Source of the DNA: an uncultured Ruminococcus sp.
GTDB taxonomy: Bacteria; Bacillota; Clostridia; Oscillospirales; Acutalibacteraceae
NCBI GenBank assembly: GCA_946414115.1
Contig: CAMKNF010000011.1
Coordinates: 1 to 23,633, forward strand
Direction: 5' to 3'
DNA length: 23,633 bases
The translations under genes were made by a program, and so were the position numbers. The number at the start of each line of letters is the position of its first letter. Position 1 is the first letter of the stretch. The notes beneath the pieces are model-generated. The model was not told the origin of the DNA. It was given only the letters and a program-made list of their open reading frames with translations, and ran no database searches. Of the stretch, positions 8,480-14,910 are shown one piece after another.

Positions 8480-8922
8480 TGAAAGATTTTATCAAGCAGT
8501 TTTTTGATATAAAATTCTGGAAGTTTATAATGGTCGGAATACTCAACACAATTGTCGGTATGGGACTTCAGTTCCTGTTCTTCAACCTCTGCGGCTGGGG
8601 TGAGTGGATTTCGTCAATTGTAGGCTACATTCTGGGCAGTATTTTAAGCTACTTCCTCAACAAGTATTTCACCTTCAAAAACAAGGAAAAGGGCTGGAAA
8701 CCGATTGCGAAATTTGCGCTCAATATCGCCGTTTGCTACGGACTTGCTTACGGTATCGCAATTCCTCTTACTAAATGGATTTGCGTTGCAAATTCGCTGA
8801 CAATGTTCGGTTGGACTGTTGACAAATTCGCAGGCAATGTTTCAATGCTCGTAGGCTCCTGCCTGTTTGTAGCTTTCAATTATATCGGTCAGAGATTCTT
8901 CGCATTCAAGGAGAAAAAGTAA
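8476..8922 (+). CDS. GtrA-family membrane protein
   Basis: A 148-residue protein with four membrane segments (about 16-39, 43-64, 78-98, 117-140). It carries the two motifs of the GtrA family: NKYFTFK after the second helix and NYIGQRFFAFK at the C-terminus. GtrA proteins are thought to flip polyprenyl-phosphate-linked sugars across the membrane, and the preceding GT2 gene is the expected partner. AAGGA at 8465-8469 fits either of two adjacent ATGs (8476 or 8479); the first overlaps the glycosyltransferase stop. A third component that transfers the sugar outside the cell (GT-C or YfhO-like) is not in the window. Confidence 0.87.
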   Translation: MMKDFIKQFFDIKFWKFIMVGILNTIVGMGLQFLFFNLCGWGEWISSIVGYILGSILSYFLNKYFTFKNKEKGWKPIAKFALNIAVCYGLAYGIAIPLTKWICVANSLTMFGWTVDKFAGNVSMLVGSCLFVAFNYIGQRFFAFKEKK

Positions 8923-8954
8923 TACATATAATATGTAAATATATCGTATTTTTA

Positions 8955-8989
8955 TCGGACAACGGTGCGTAAACGTTGTCCGATTTTTT
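8955..8989 (+). terminator. Terminator of the GT2-GtrA operon
   Basis: A perfect 10-bp stem, TCGGACAACG (8955-8964) with CGTTGTCCGA (8974-8983), loop of nine, followed by TTTTTT (8984-8989). Confidence 0.92.
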
Positions 8990-9123
8990 GCGCCCGAAAA
9001 TATTACAAAAGCCTTATAGAACAGATTTTTGAAATTTCATAGACAATCAAAAAATAGTTATTTATTATTCGATAATAATGTTATAAGACTATTAAAAGGC
9101 ATAAAATTGTCAATTATTATCAC

Positions 9124-9140
9124 TGTAATATTTCTGTAAT
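9124..9140 (+). promoter_or_regulatory. WalR (YycF)-box-like direct repeat, plus orientation
   Basis: TGTAAT at 9124-9129 and TGTAAT at 9135-9140 are separated by exactly five bases. This fits the published WalR consensus TGT(A/T)A(A/T/C)-N5-TGT(A/T)A(A/T/C). It stands upstream of a 3D-domain wall protein, a class controlled by WalR in Bacillus subtilis (yocH). No walRK genes are in the window, so the regulator is inferred. Confidence 0.5.
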
Positions 9141-9155
9141 AGATGTCATAAAATA

Positions 9156-9194
9156 GTTACAAATCAGTAATAAAACGATAACAAAATGATAACA
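9156..9194 (-). promoter_or_regulatory. WalR-box-like direct repeat, minus orientation
   Basis: ATAACA at 9178-9183 and 9189-9194 read TGTTAT-N5-TGTTAT on the minus strand, again matching the WalR consensus. The 11-base spacing extends upstream through GTAATA (9167, partial match) and GTTACA (9156, full match), giving a helically phased array. The nearby TTGACT (9212-9217) and TATATT (9217-9222) could belong to a weak activated promoter, but neither has a good partner. Confidence 0.45.
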
Positions 9195-9325
9195 AATAAA
9201 ATTCTTGCAAGTTGACTATATTTTTGCAGGAAATTTTAAAGGAAAAGCTCGAATAAATAATGCTAATTGAGAAAAATAACCATAATCATTGTAAATGTTG
9301 CACAAAAAACTAAATCCGAATTAGG

Positions 9326-9354
9326 TTGACATAAACAAAAGACGAGTCTATAAT
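9326..9354 (+). promoter_or_regulatory. Sigma-A promoter of the 3D-domain protein gene
   Basis: TTGACA (9326-9331), 17-base spacer and TATAAT (9349-9354): a full consensus match. It predicts a transcript starting near 9361 with a leader of about 92 bases. Confidence 0.9.
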
Positions 9355-9362
9355 TGCCAACT

Positions 9363-9408
9363 GTACCAAGCGGACTTGCAAAAATCCTGCAAAACTGCTT
9401 TGGTGTAC
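9363..9408 (+). ncRNA. Structured 5' leader hairpin upstream of the 3D-domain protein
   Basis: The outer arms GTACCAAGC (9363-9371) and GCTTTGGTGTAC (9397-9408) pair with small bulges; the inner arms TTGCA (9376-9380) and TGCAA (9388-9392) form a second stem with a seven-base loop. It begins almost at the predicted transcript start. It may stabilise the mRNA or be a cis-regulatory element; I do not recognise it as a known riboswitch class. Confidence 0.45.
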
Positions 9409-9452
9409 GAAGGTATTTGAAAATTAAAACAATCGAAAAAGGAGTTATTACA

Positions 9453-10622
9453 ATGAGATTTACAGCGGATAAACTTCGCATTGCAAAATCAGCCGTTGCG
9501 CTGAGCCTTGCAGCAACAGTTGTCCTCGGCTCTGTTATTACCGTTGCGGCTGCAATTCAGTCAGGTGTTAACGGTGCCGCAAACTCGGAAGATAACAACG
9601 GATTCAGAACCAAGGTTGAGTATGAGCTTTCAAACGGCGACCTTGTAGTCACACACAACAAAGATTTTAAGCTCGATGTAACAATCCTCGACGCAAATAA
9701 AATCACAATCAGCAACGACGGAAAAAGTCAGCTTGTTCACCTTGCAAAGGGAACGGTTGCCGACGCTCTGAAAAAAGCAGGAATTACTCTTGCTGATGAT
9801 GAAATTTCCGTTCCTGCCCCGGACAGTGAAATCACAAAGGATATGGTAATCAGCATTTTCAAGACAAAAACAGTCAGTGTAACTGCCGACGGCAAGACAA
9901 AGGACGTTAAGCTTGCGCTTGCGAACGTGTACGACGCACTTAACTTTGCAGGCTACGAGGTAGACGATGACGATATTCTTTCTACCTCGCACAATGAATA
10001 CGTTGAGAACATTAATGCAGTAACAATCAAGCGTGTTACATACAAGACGGAATCCTCAAAAGAAAAAATCGCCTATGACACAGTCAAGAAAAACTCCGAC
10101 GATGTTGAGCTTGGCGAAACAAAGGTCAAGACAGAGGGTAAAGACGGTGAGAAAATCGTTACCCGTGAGGTAAAATACATAGACGGCGAAAAGACCTCGG
10201 ATAAGGTTGTTGCCGAAAAGACAATCAAAAAGCCCGTTGACAAGGTTGTCCTTGTAGGAACAAAGGGTGCCGCAACAAGCGGCGGAGCAGGAACATTCAC
10301 AGACTCCAACGGCGCAACAGTTGCCTACAGTCAGGTTCTTACAGGCTCGGGTACAGCATACACAGCTCCTGCAGGTGCAGGAACAGCAACAGGCGTACGT
10401 GCTTATCACGGCGGCGTGGCTGTAAACCCCAACATAATCCCCTACGGTTCAAAGCTCTACATTGTTTCAACAGACGGAAGCTTTGTTTACGGCTACGCAA
10501 CTGCTGTTGATACAGGCGGAGCGCTTATGGCAGGAACAGCAATTGTTGACTGTTACTACAACACATATGACGAGTGTGTAAACTTCGGCAGACGTGACGT
10601 AAATGTTTACGTTCTTGCATAA
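9453..10622 (+). CDS. Cell-wall protein with DUF348, G5 and 3D domains (YabE/YocH-like)
   Basis: The 389-residue exported protein starts with a signal or anchor segment (about 10-35), then two DUF348-like units (about 70-125 and 138-190), a G5 domain (about 195-270) and a C-terminal 3D domain (about 297-388). 3D domains share the MltA double-psi barrel fold and probably cleave peptidoglycan glycan strands. Conserved Asp353 (VDTGG) and Asp366 (VDCYY) are present, and the domain ends FGRRDVNVYVL, but the usual AVDP aspartate is Asn325 (VAVNPN). The start is fixed by AAAGGAG just upstream of 9453 and by the promoter at 9326-9354, which excludes any earlier in-frame start. Likely role: peptidoglycan remodelling in growth or sporulation/resuscitation. 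Confidence 0.88.
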   Translation: MRFTADKLRIAKSAVALSLAATVVLGSVITVAAAIQSGVNGAANSEDNNGFRTKVEYELSNGDLVVTHNKDFKLDVTILDANKITISNDGKSQLVHLAKGTVADALKKAGITLADDEISVPAPDSEITKDMVISIFKTKTVSVTADGKTKDVKLALANVYDALNFAGYEVDDDDILSTSHNEYVENINAVTIKRVTYKTESSKEKIAYDTVKKNSDDVELGETKVKTEGKDGEKIVTREVKYIDGEKTSDKVVAEKTIKKPVDKVVLVGTKGAATSGGAGTFTDSNGATVAYSQVLTGSGTAYTAPAGAGTATGVRAYHGGVAVNPNIIPYGSKLYIVSTDGSFVYGYATAVDTGGALMAGTAIVDCYYNTYDECVNFGRRDVNVYVLA

Positions 10623-10652
10623 CACTTCAATAAAAACCATTGTGAAAATATA

Positions 10653-10686
10653 AAACGGACAGCTTCGGCTGTCCGTTTGTTTTTTA
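10653..10686 (+). terminator. Terminator of the 3D-domain protein gene
   Basis: An 11-bp perfect stem (10653-10663 with 10668-10678) closed by a TTCG tetraloop and followed by a T-rich run. Confidence 0.93.
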
Positions 10687-10701
10687 ATTTTAATAAAAAT
10701 A

Positions 10702-10730
10702 TTGATTTATGCGCTGTAATGCGTTATAAT
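10702..10730 (+). promoter_or_regulatory. Sigma-A promoter of the lipoprotein gene
   Basis: TTGATT (10702-10707), 17-base spacer, TATAAT (10725-10730). Confidence 0.8.
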
Positions 10731-10772
10731 AAAAAATAACTTTGACAAATCACCTTTGAAAGGATTATTTTT

Positions 10773-11357
10773 ATGAAGAGATTTATCGCCGCAATTTTAT
10801 GCGTAGGACTTATTGCAGCTATTTCGACAGGCTGTGCATATAAGGATGCACTTTCAAAAGATAACACAGCAACAACCCAGGCTACCGAGGCTACAGGCAA
10901 TGTTGCTACAGTGGACGAGATTGACGCAAAAAACTTTTCGGATAACTTGCAGGGATTGAGTGAATACTTTGCAAAGAAAGAATACATCACTACAAAGGAC
11001 GGAAAAATTGACGAAAGCACAGTAACCGTAATGGACGCATCTCTCATCGGCGCAAAAGAGGGCAAAAAGTATGCAACAGCTTACGGCGGAAAAGCAATTA
11101 CAATTGAGCTTTACGAATATGACGTAAGGAATCTTAACAATCTTAACGATACTGCAAAGGCTGTTATTGAATCAGTAAAGAACAGCGGCGAGTTTACAAT
11201 ACTTGATTTGCCGCCGGTTAAGGCATACCTTTCAAATAACGGAAGATATATTATGGTTTACACTGACGCAAGTATTGACGATGCAAACCCCGACAAGGAG
11301 TCGGATAACTACAAGCACCGTGAAGAAGTTATAAAGAATTTTAAATCATTTATTTAA
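10773..11357 (+). CDS. Putative lipoprotein of unknown function
   Basis: The 194-residue protein has a lipoprotein-type signal peptide, with STGC at 18-21 as the probable lipobox; Ser rather than Leu/Val/Ile at the -3 position is unusual, so acylation at Cys21 is likely but not certain. A Thr/Ala-rich linker (about 29-46) precedes a small mixed domain with no catalytic motif that I can recognise. The C-terminal half contains VYTDASIDDANPD and a charged end. AAAGGA precedes the ATG and both a promoter and a terminator frame the gene, so it is a single-gene unit between the 3D protein and the str operon. A family name cannot be given from reading alone. Confidence 0.75.
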   Translation: MKRFIAAILCVGLIAAISTGCAYKDALSKDNTATTQATEATGNVATVDEIDAKNFSDNLQGLSEYFAKKEYITTKDGKIDESTVTVMDASLIGAKEGKKYATAYGGKAITIELYEYDVRNLNNLNDTAKAVIESVKNSGEFTILDLPPVKAYLSNNGRYIMVYTDASIDDANPDKESDNYKHREEVIKNFKSFI

Positions 11358-11369
11358 TTTGAATTTATA

Positions 11370-11403
11370 GGTCGGGCATAATTTCGGTTGCCCGACCCTT
11401 TTT
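11370..11403 (+). terminator. Terminator of the lipoprotein gene
   Basis: A 9-bp perfect stem, GGTCGGGCA (11370-11378) with TGCCCGACC (11389-11397), then C and a T run. The stem is nearly the same as that of the terminator at 7397-7429. Confidence 0.9.
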
Positions 11404-11456
11404 ATGTAAAAAACGGCTTGAATTCTAATAAAACTGTAAATTCCCAAAATAAAGTA

Positions 11457-11486
11457 TTGACAAATTGATATTGCGTGGTTTATAAT
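11457..11486 (+). promoter_or_regulatory. Sigma-A promoter of the str operon
   Basis: TTGACA (11457-11462), 18-base spacer, TATAAT (11481-11486). Transcription should begin near 11493, leaving a leader of about 115 bases before rpsL. Confidence 0.88.
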
Positions 11487-11499
11487 GTTAAATCGTGGG

Positions 11500-11575
11500 G
11501 CACTCTGTAAGTGCGCCTGTTTTTGGGCAAATTACATTGTGCTTTACTAAAGCTTTGCTTTGCAAAGCAGTTTTT
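11500..11575 (+). promoter_or_regulatory. str operon leader with a terminator-like attenuator candidate
   Basis: The leader has a first hairpin GCACT/AGTGC (11500-11514) and a last hairpin GCTTTGC/GCAAAGC (11552-11558 and 11562-11568) followed by AG and TTTTT (11571-11575), a shape like an intrinsic terminator. An overlapping alternative, GCTTTA/TAAAGC (11541-11553), would compete with the last one. Attenuation of ribosomal protein synthesis is plausible; the ligand is unknown. Confidence 0.45.
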
Positions 11576-11609
11576 CAATTCTTAAATAATTTTTGAAAGG
11601 AGGACAAAT

Positions 11610-12029
11610 ATGCCTACATTTAACCAGTTGGTACGCAAGGGCAGAGAGGTTTCTGAAAAGAAAGCAAAGGCACCTGCACTTTTAAAGGGCTGGAACTCAA
11701 AGAAGCGTGTTGCTATTGACCAGAACTCACCGCAAAAGAGAGGTGTTTGTACTGCTGTAAAGACCGCTACTCCTAAAAAGCCTAACTCAGCGCTCAGAAA
11801 AATTGCCAGAGTAAGACTTTCTAACGGTATTGAAGTCAGTTCCTATATCCCCGGCGTAGGTCACAACCTTCAGGAGCACTCCGTTGTTCTTATTCGTGGT
11901 GGCCGTGTTAAGGACTTGCCTGGTGTTCGTTATCACATCGTTCGTGGTACACTCGACGCACAGGGCGTTTCCGGACGTATGCAGAGCCGTTCAAAGTACG
12001 GTGCAAAGCGTCCTAAGAAAGGTAAATAA
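11610..12029 (+). CDS. rpsL: 30S ribosomal protein S12
   Basis: S12 sits at the decoding centre of the small ribosomal subunit. The 139-residue protein has the universal stretches PKKPNSALRK (55-64), GVGHNLQEHS (82-91) and GRVKDLPGVRYH (98-109). Lys57 and Lys101, the positions where changes give streptomycin resistance in other bacteria, are both Lys, so wild type. The protein is longer than the 123-124 residues of E. coli because of an insertion around residues 24-40 (GWNSKKRVAIDQN), a feature of many Gram-positive S12 proteins. AAAGGAGG precedes the ATG. First gene of the str operon. Confidence 0.98.
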   Translation: MPTFNQLVRKGREVSEKKAKAPALLKGWNSKKRVAIDQNSPQKRGVCTAVKTATPKKPNSALRKIARVRLSNGIEVSSYIPGVGHNLQEHSVVLIRGGRVKDLPGVRYHIVRGTLDAQGVSGRMQSRSKYGAKRPKKGK

Positions 12030-12186
12030 TTAGGAATTGACAAAACTCTCTTGACTTAAATTATTAAGTTCTGCTATGCGGCAGGAATTTTCTATATAAA
12101 TGCAGTAGAAGTTCTTGTTGGCATACGGGAGTTTGTCGCTTTCGAGTACCTATGATATCTCAATTATTGTGAAGGAGGGAAGCAAA
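12030..12186 (+). promoter_or_regulatory. Long rpsL-rpsG intercistronic region, candidate S7 autoregulatory site
   Basis: This 157-base spacer is long for a str operon. It has a bulged hairpin TTCTGC/GCAGGAA (12069-12074 and 12081-12087), and a TTGACA (12037-12042) and TTGACT (12051-12056) without good -10 partners. In E. coli, S7 represses translation by binding the S12-S7 spacer; the same use here is inference. Confidence 0.35.
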
Positions 12187-12657
12187 GTGCCAAGAAGAGG
12201 TTCTATTGCGAAGCGTGACGTATTACCCGATCCGCTTTATAATTCAAAACTTGTAACACGTCTTATCAACAACATTATGTACGACGGTAAAAAGGGCGTT
12301 GCTCAGAAAATTGTTTACGGTGCATTTGACATTATTGCTGAAAAGACAGGTAATAACCCGCTTGAGGTTTTCGAACAGGCTATGGAAAACGTAATGCCCG
12401 TTCTCGAAGTTAAGGCTCGCCGTGTCGGCGGTGCCACATATCAGGTTCCTATGGAAGTTCGTCCCGAAAGACGTCAGACACTCGGTCTTCGTTGGATTTC
12501 AACTTACTCAAGAGCCCGCAGTGAAAAGACAATGAAGGAAAGACTTGCAGGAGAAATTCTCGACGCCACAAACAGCATGGGCGGCGCATTCAAAAAGCGT
12601 GAGGATACTCATAAGATGGCAGAGGCCAACAAGGCTTTCGCTCATTACAGATGGTAA
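12187..12657 (+). CDS. rpsG: 30S ribosomal protein S7
   Basis: S7 binds the 3' major domain of 16S rRNA and starts assembly of the small-subunit head. With a GTG start at 12187 the protein is 156 residues, the standard length, beginning with the family's PRRG and ending AHYRW. Conserved stretches include KRDVLPDPLYNSK, the region KARRVGGATYQVP, and RPERRQTLGLRW. AAGGAGG (12172-12178) sits eight bases before the GTG. An in-frame ATG at 12115 would add 24 unrelated residues and has no ribosome binding site. It lies between rpsL and fusA in the usual order. Confidence 0.97.
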   Translation: MPRRGSIAKRDVLPDPLYNSKLVTRLINNIMYDGKKGVAQKIVYGAFDIIAEKTGNNPLEVFEQAMENVMPVLEVKARRVGGATYQVPMEVRPERRQTLGLRWISTYSRARSEKTMKERLAGEILDATNSMGGAFKKREDTHKMAEANKAFAHYRW

Positions 12658-12693
12658 TCTCTATTACCCGTGTAATTTTAAGAGGAGGATTTT

Positions 12694-14793
12694 ATGCCAA
12701 GACAGGTTTCACTTGAACAGACAAGAAATATCGGTATCATGGCTCACATCGATGCCGGTAAGACAACTACAACAGAGCGTATCCTGTATTATACCGGCGT
12801 AAACCACAAGATTGGTGAAACACACGATGGTGCTTCTACAATGGACTGGATGGTTCAGGAGAAGGAACGTGGTATCACAATCACCTCTGCTGCTACTACA
12901 GCTTTCTGGAGAGGCAGCAAGCAGCAGTACAAGCCCCACAGAATCAACATCATCGATACTCCCGGACACGTTGACTTCACTGTTGAAGTTGAGCGTTCAC
13001 TTCGTGTACTCGACGGTTCTGTAACTGTACTTTGTGCAAAGGGCGGCGTTGAGCCTCAGTCAGAAACCGTTTGGCGTCAGGCTGACAACTACGGCGTACC
13101 GAGAATGGTTTACGTTAATAAAATGGACATCATGGGTGCTAACTTCTACCATGTTGTTCAGATGATGAAGGACAGACTTAAATGTAACGCTGTTCCGATT
13201 CAGCTTCCTATCGGCGCTGAAAATGATTTCAGCGGTATCATCGACCTCGTAACAATGAAGGCTGAAATCTATCACAATGAGGACGGCACAGATTACAGCG
13301 AGGAAGAAATTCCGGAGGATATGAAGGATTTAGCTGACGAGTACCATGAGAAGCTCATCGAGTCAGTTGCTGAACTCGACGAGGAGCTTATGGAAAAATA
13401 CTTCGGCGGCGAAGAGATTTCTGTTGAAGAAATCAAGAAAGTTATCAGAAAAGCTACTATCGACAACACAATGGTTCCTGTAACCTGCGGTTCTTCTTAC
13501 CGTAACAAGGGCGTTCAGATGCTCCTTGACGCTGTTGTTGACTATATGCCTGCTCCTACAGATGTTCCTGCTATCAAGGGTATTGACCCCGAAACAGGCG
13601 ACGAGACTGAAAGAAAATCTTCTGATTCAGAGCCTTTTGCTGCTCTTGCATTCAAGATTGCTACAGACCCGTTCGTAGGTAAGCTCTGCTTCTTCCGTGT
13701 ATATTCAGGTACCGTTACAACAGGTACTACTGTTTATAACTCGGTTAAGGACAACAACGAGCGTATGGGCAGAATTTTACAGATGCACGCTAACGACAGA
13801 AAAGATATTGACTGCTGCTACGCAGGTGATATTGCTGCTGCCGTTGGTCTTAAGAATACAACTACTGGTGACACACTCTGCGACGAGAAGCACCCCGTAA
13901 TCCTCGAGTCAATGGAATTCCCGGATCCCGTTATCCGTGTTGCTATTGAGCCCAAGACCAAAGCCGGTCAGGAGAAGATGGGTATTGCTCTTGCAAAGCT
14001 CGCAGAAGAAGACCCGACCTTCAAGGCTTACACAGATGAAGAAACAGGCCAGACGATTATCGCAGGTATGGGTGAGCTTCACCTTGAGATTATCGTTGAC
14101 CGTCTTCTCCGTGAGTTTAAGGTAGAGGCTAACATCGGCGCTCCGCAGGTTGCTTACAAGGAGACAATCCGCAAGGAAGCTTCTGTTGATGAGAAATATG
14201 CTCGTCAGTCAGGCGGTAAGGGCCAGTACGGTCACGTTAAGATTAACGTTTTCCCCAACAAGGACAAGGGATACGAATTTGTCAACAACATTGTCGGCGG
14301 TGCAATTCCCAAGGAATACATTCCTGCTGTTGACCAGGGTATTCAGGGAGCAATGCTTTCGGGTGTTGTTGCTGGCTACAACGTAGTTGACGTTAAGGTT
14401 GAGCTTTATGATGGTTCATATCACGAGGTTGACTCCTCTGAAATGGCATTTAAGATTGCCGGTTCAATGGCATTCAAGAGTGCTATGAAGAAGGCAGACC
14501 CTGTACTTCTTGAGCCGATTATGAAGGTTACCGTAATCACTCCCGAGGAGTACCTCGGCGACGTTATCGGCGACCTTAACTCACGCCGTGGTATGATTCA
14601 GAGCATGGAAGCTGACAACGGTGTTCAGCGTGTTATCGCTCACGTTCCGCTTTCAGAGATGTTCGGTTATGCAACGGATATGCGTTCCAAGACTCAGGGA
14701 CGCGGTCAGTATGTAATGGAGCCCGACACATATGCAGAGGTTCCGAAGAATATTGCCGAAAAGATTATGAACGAGAGAGCCAAGAAGGATTAA
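12694..14793 (+). CDS. fusA: Elongation factor G
   Basis: EF-G is the GTPase that moves tRNAs and mRNA through the ribosome after peptide transfer and helps recycle ribosomes. The 699-residue protein is full length. GTP-binding motifs are complete: AHIDAGKTT (17-25), RGITI (59-63), DTPGH (88-92), NKMD (142-145) and a G5-type CGSSYRNKG. Domain IV and V stretches such as GGKGQYGHV and GDLNSRRG are present, as expected for the canonical factor rather than a tetracycline-resistance homologue. AAGAGGAGG precedes the ATG, 36 bases after rpsG, so it is co-transcribed with the ribosomal genes. Confidence 0.98.
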   Translation: MPRQVSLEQTRNIGIMAHIDAGKTTTTERILYYTGVNHKIGETHDGASTMDWMVQEKERGITITSAATTAFWRGSKQQYKPHRINIIDTPGHVDFTVEVERSLRVLDGSVTVLCAKGGVEPQSETVWRQADNYGVPRMVYVNKMDIMGANFYHVVQMMKDRLKCNAVPIQLPIGAENDFSGIIDLVTMKAEIYHNEDGTDYSEEEIPEDMKDLADEYHEKLIESVAELDEELMEKYFGGEEISVEEIKKVIRKATIDNTMVPVTCGSSYRNKGVQMLLDAVVDYMPAPTDVPAIKGIDPETGDETERKSSDSEPFAALAFKIATDPFVGKLCFFRVYSGTVTTGTTVYNSVKDNNERMGRILQMHANDRKDIDCCYAGDIAAAVGLKNTTTGDTLCDEKHPVILESMEFPDPVIRVAIEPKTKAGQEKMGIALAKLAEEDPTFKAYTDEETGQTIIAGMGELHLEIIVDRLLREFKVEANIGAPQVAYKETIRKEASVDEKYARQSGGKGQYGHVKINVFPNKDKGYEFVNNIVGGAIPKEYIPAVDQGIQGAMLSGVVAGYNVVDVKVELYDGSYHEVDSSEMAFKIAGSMAFKSAMKKADPVLLEPIMKVTVITPEEYLGDVIGDLNSRRGMIQSMEADNGVQRVIAHVPLSEMFGYATDMRSKTQGRGQYVMEPDTYAEVPKNIAEKIMNERAKKD

Positions 14794-14828
14794 TTCGGCT
14801 TTCAAAGCGTAATTTTTTAAAAAATGTA

Positions 14829-14857
14829 TTGATTTTTTTGAAAAATATTGGTACAAT
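14829..14857 (+). promoter_or_regulatory. Separate promoter of tuf
   Basis: TTGATT (14829-14834), 17-base spacer, TACAAT (14852-14857) in the 117-base fusA-tuf gap. No terminator lies between the genes, so tuf probably receives both read-through and its own transcripts. A small inverted repeat, TTGTAAA/TTTACAA (14871-14877 and 14883-14889), lies just before the ribosome binding site. Confidence 0.75.
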
Positions 14858-14910
14858 ATCATTAAATCTATTGTAAATTCTTTTTACAACCAATAAGGAG
14901 GAAATTTCCA

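Larger units (their letters stand above)
8990..9325. other. AT-rich intergenic region before the 3D-protein promoter
   Basis: No gene of credible length is seen on either strand. Apart from the 11-base-phased hexamers at 9124-9194, the stretch is very AT-rich and holds only short imperfect palindromes. Its likely use is as an upstream control region. Confidence 0.6.

Noticed and set aside
9260..9313. Small 17-codon reading frame rich in His, Asn and Cys before the 3D gene
   Set aside because: Poor ribosome binding site spacing, and it lies upstream of the main promoter; composition fits random AT-rich DNA.
9354..9452. Possible N-terminal extension of the 3D protein by 33 codons
   Set aside because: It begins inside the -10 box of a consensus promoter; the ribosome binding site and signal segment fit the ATG at 9453.
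9355..9452. c-di-AMP (ydaO) riboswitch before the 3D protein
   Set aside because: This class often precedes wall hydrolases, but the leader is too short and lacks its conserved G-rich cores.
10056..10409. Cys-rich minus-strand reading frame opposite the G5/3D coding region
   Set aside because: It is an antisense shadow of the real gene; the Cys pattern comes from complementing Ala/Thr/Gly codons.
12115..12186. Possible 24-codon extension of S7 from an ATG
   Set aside because: No ribosome binding site; S7 from the GTG at 12187 has the standard length and N-terminus.
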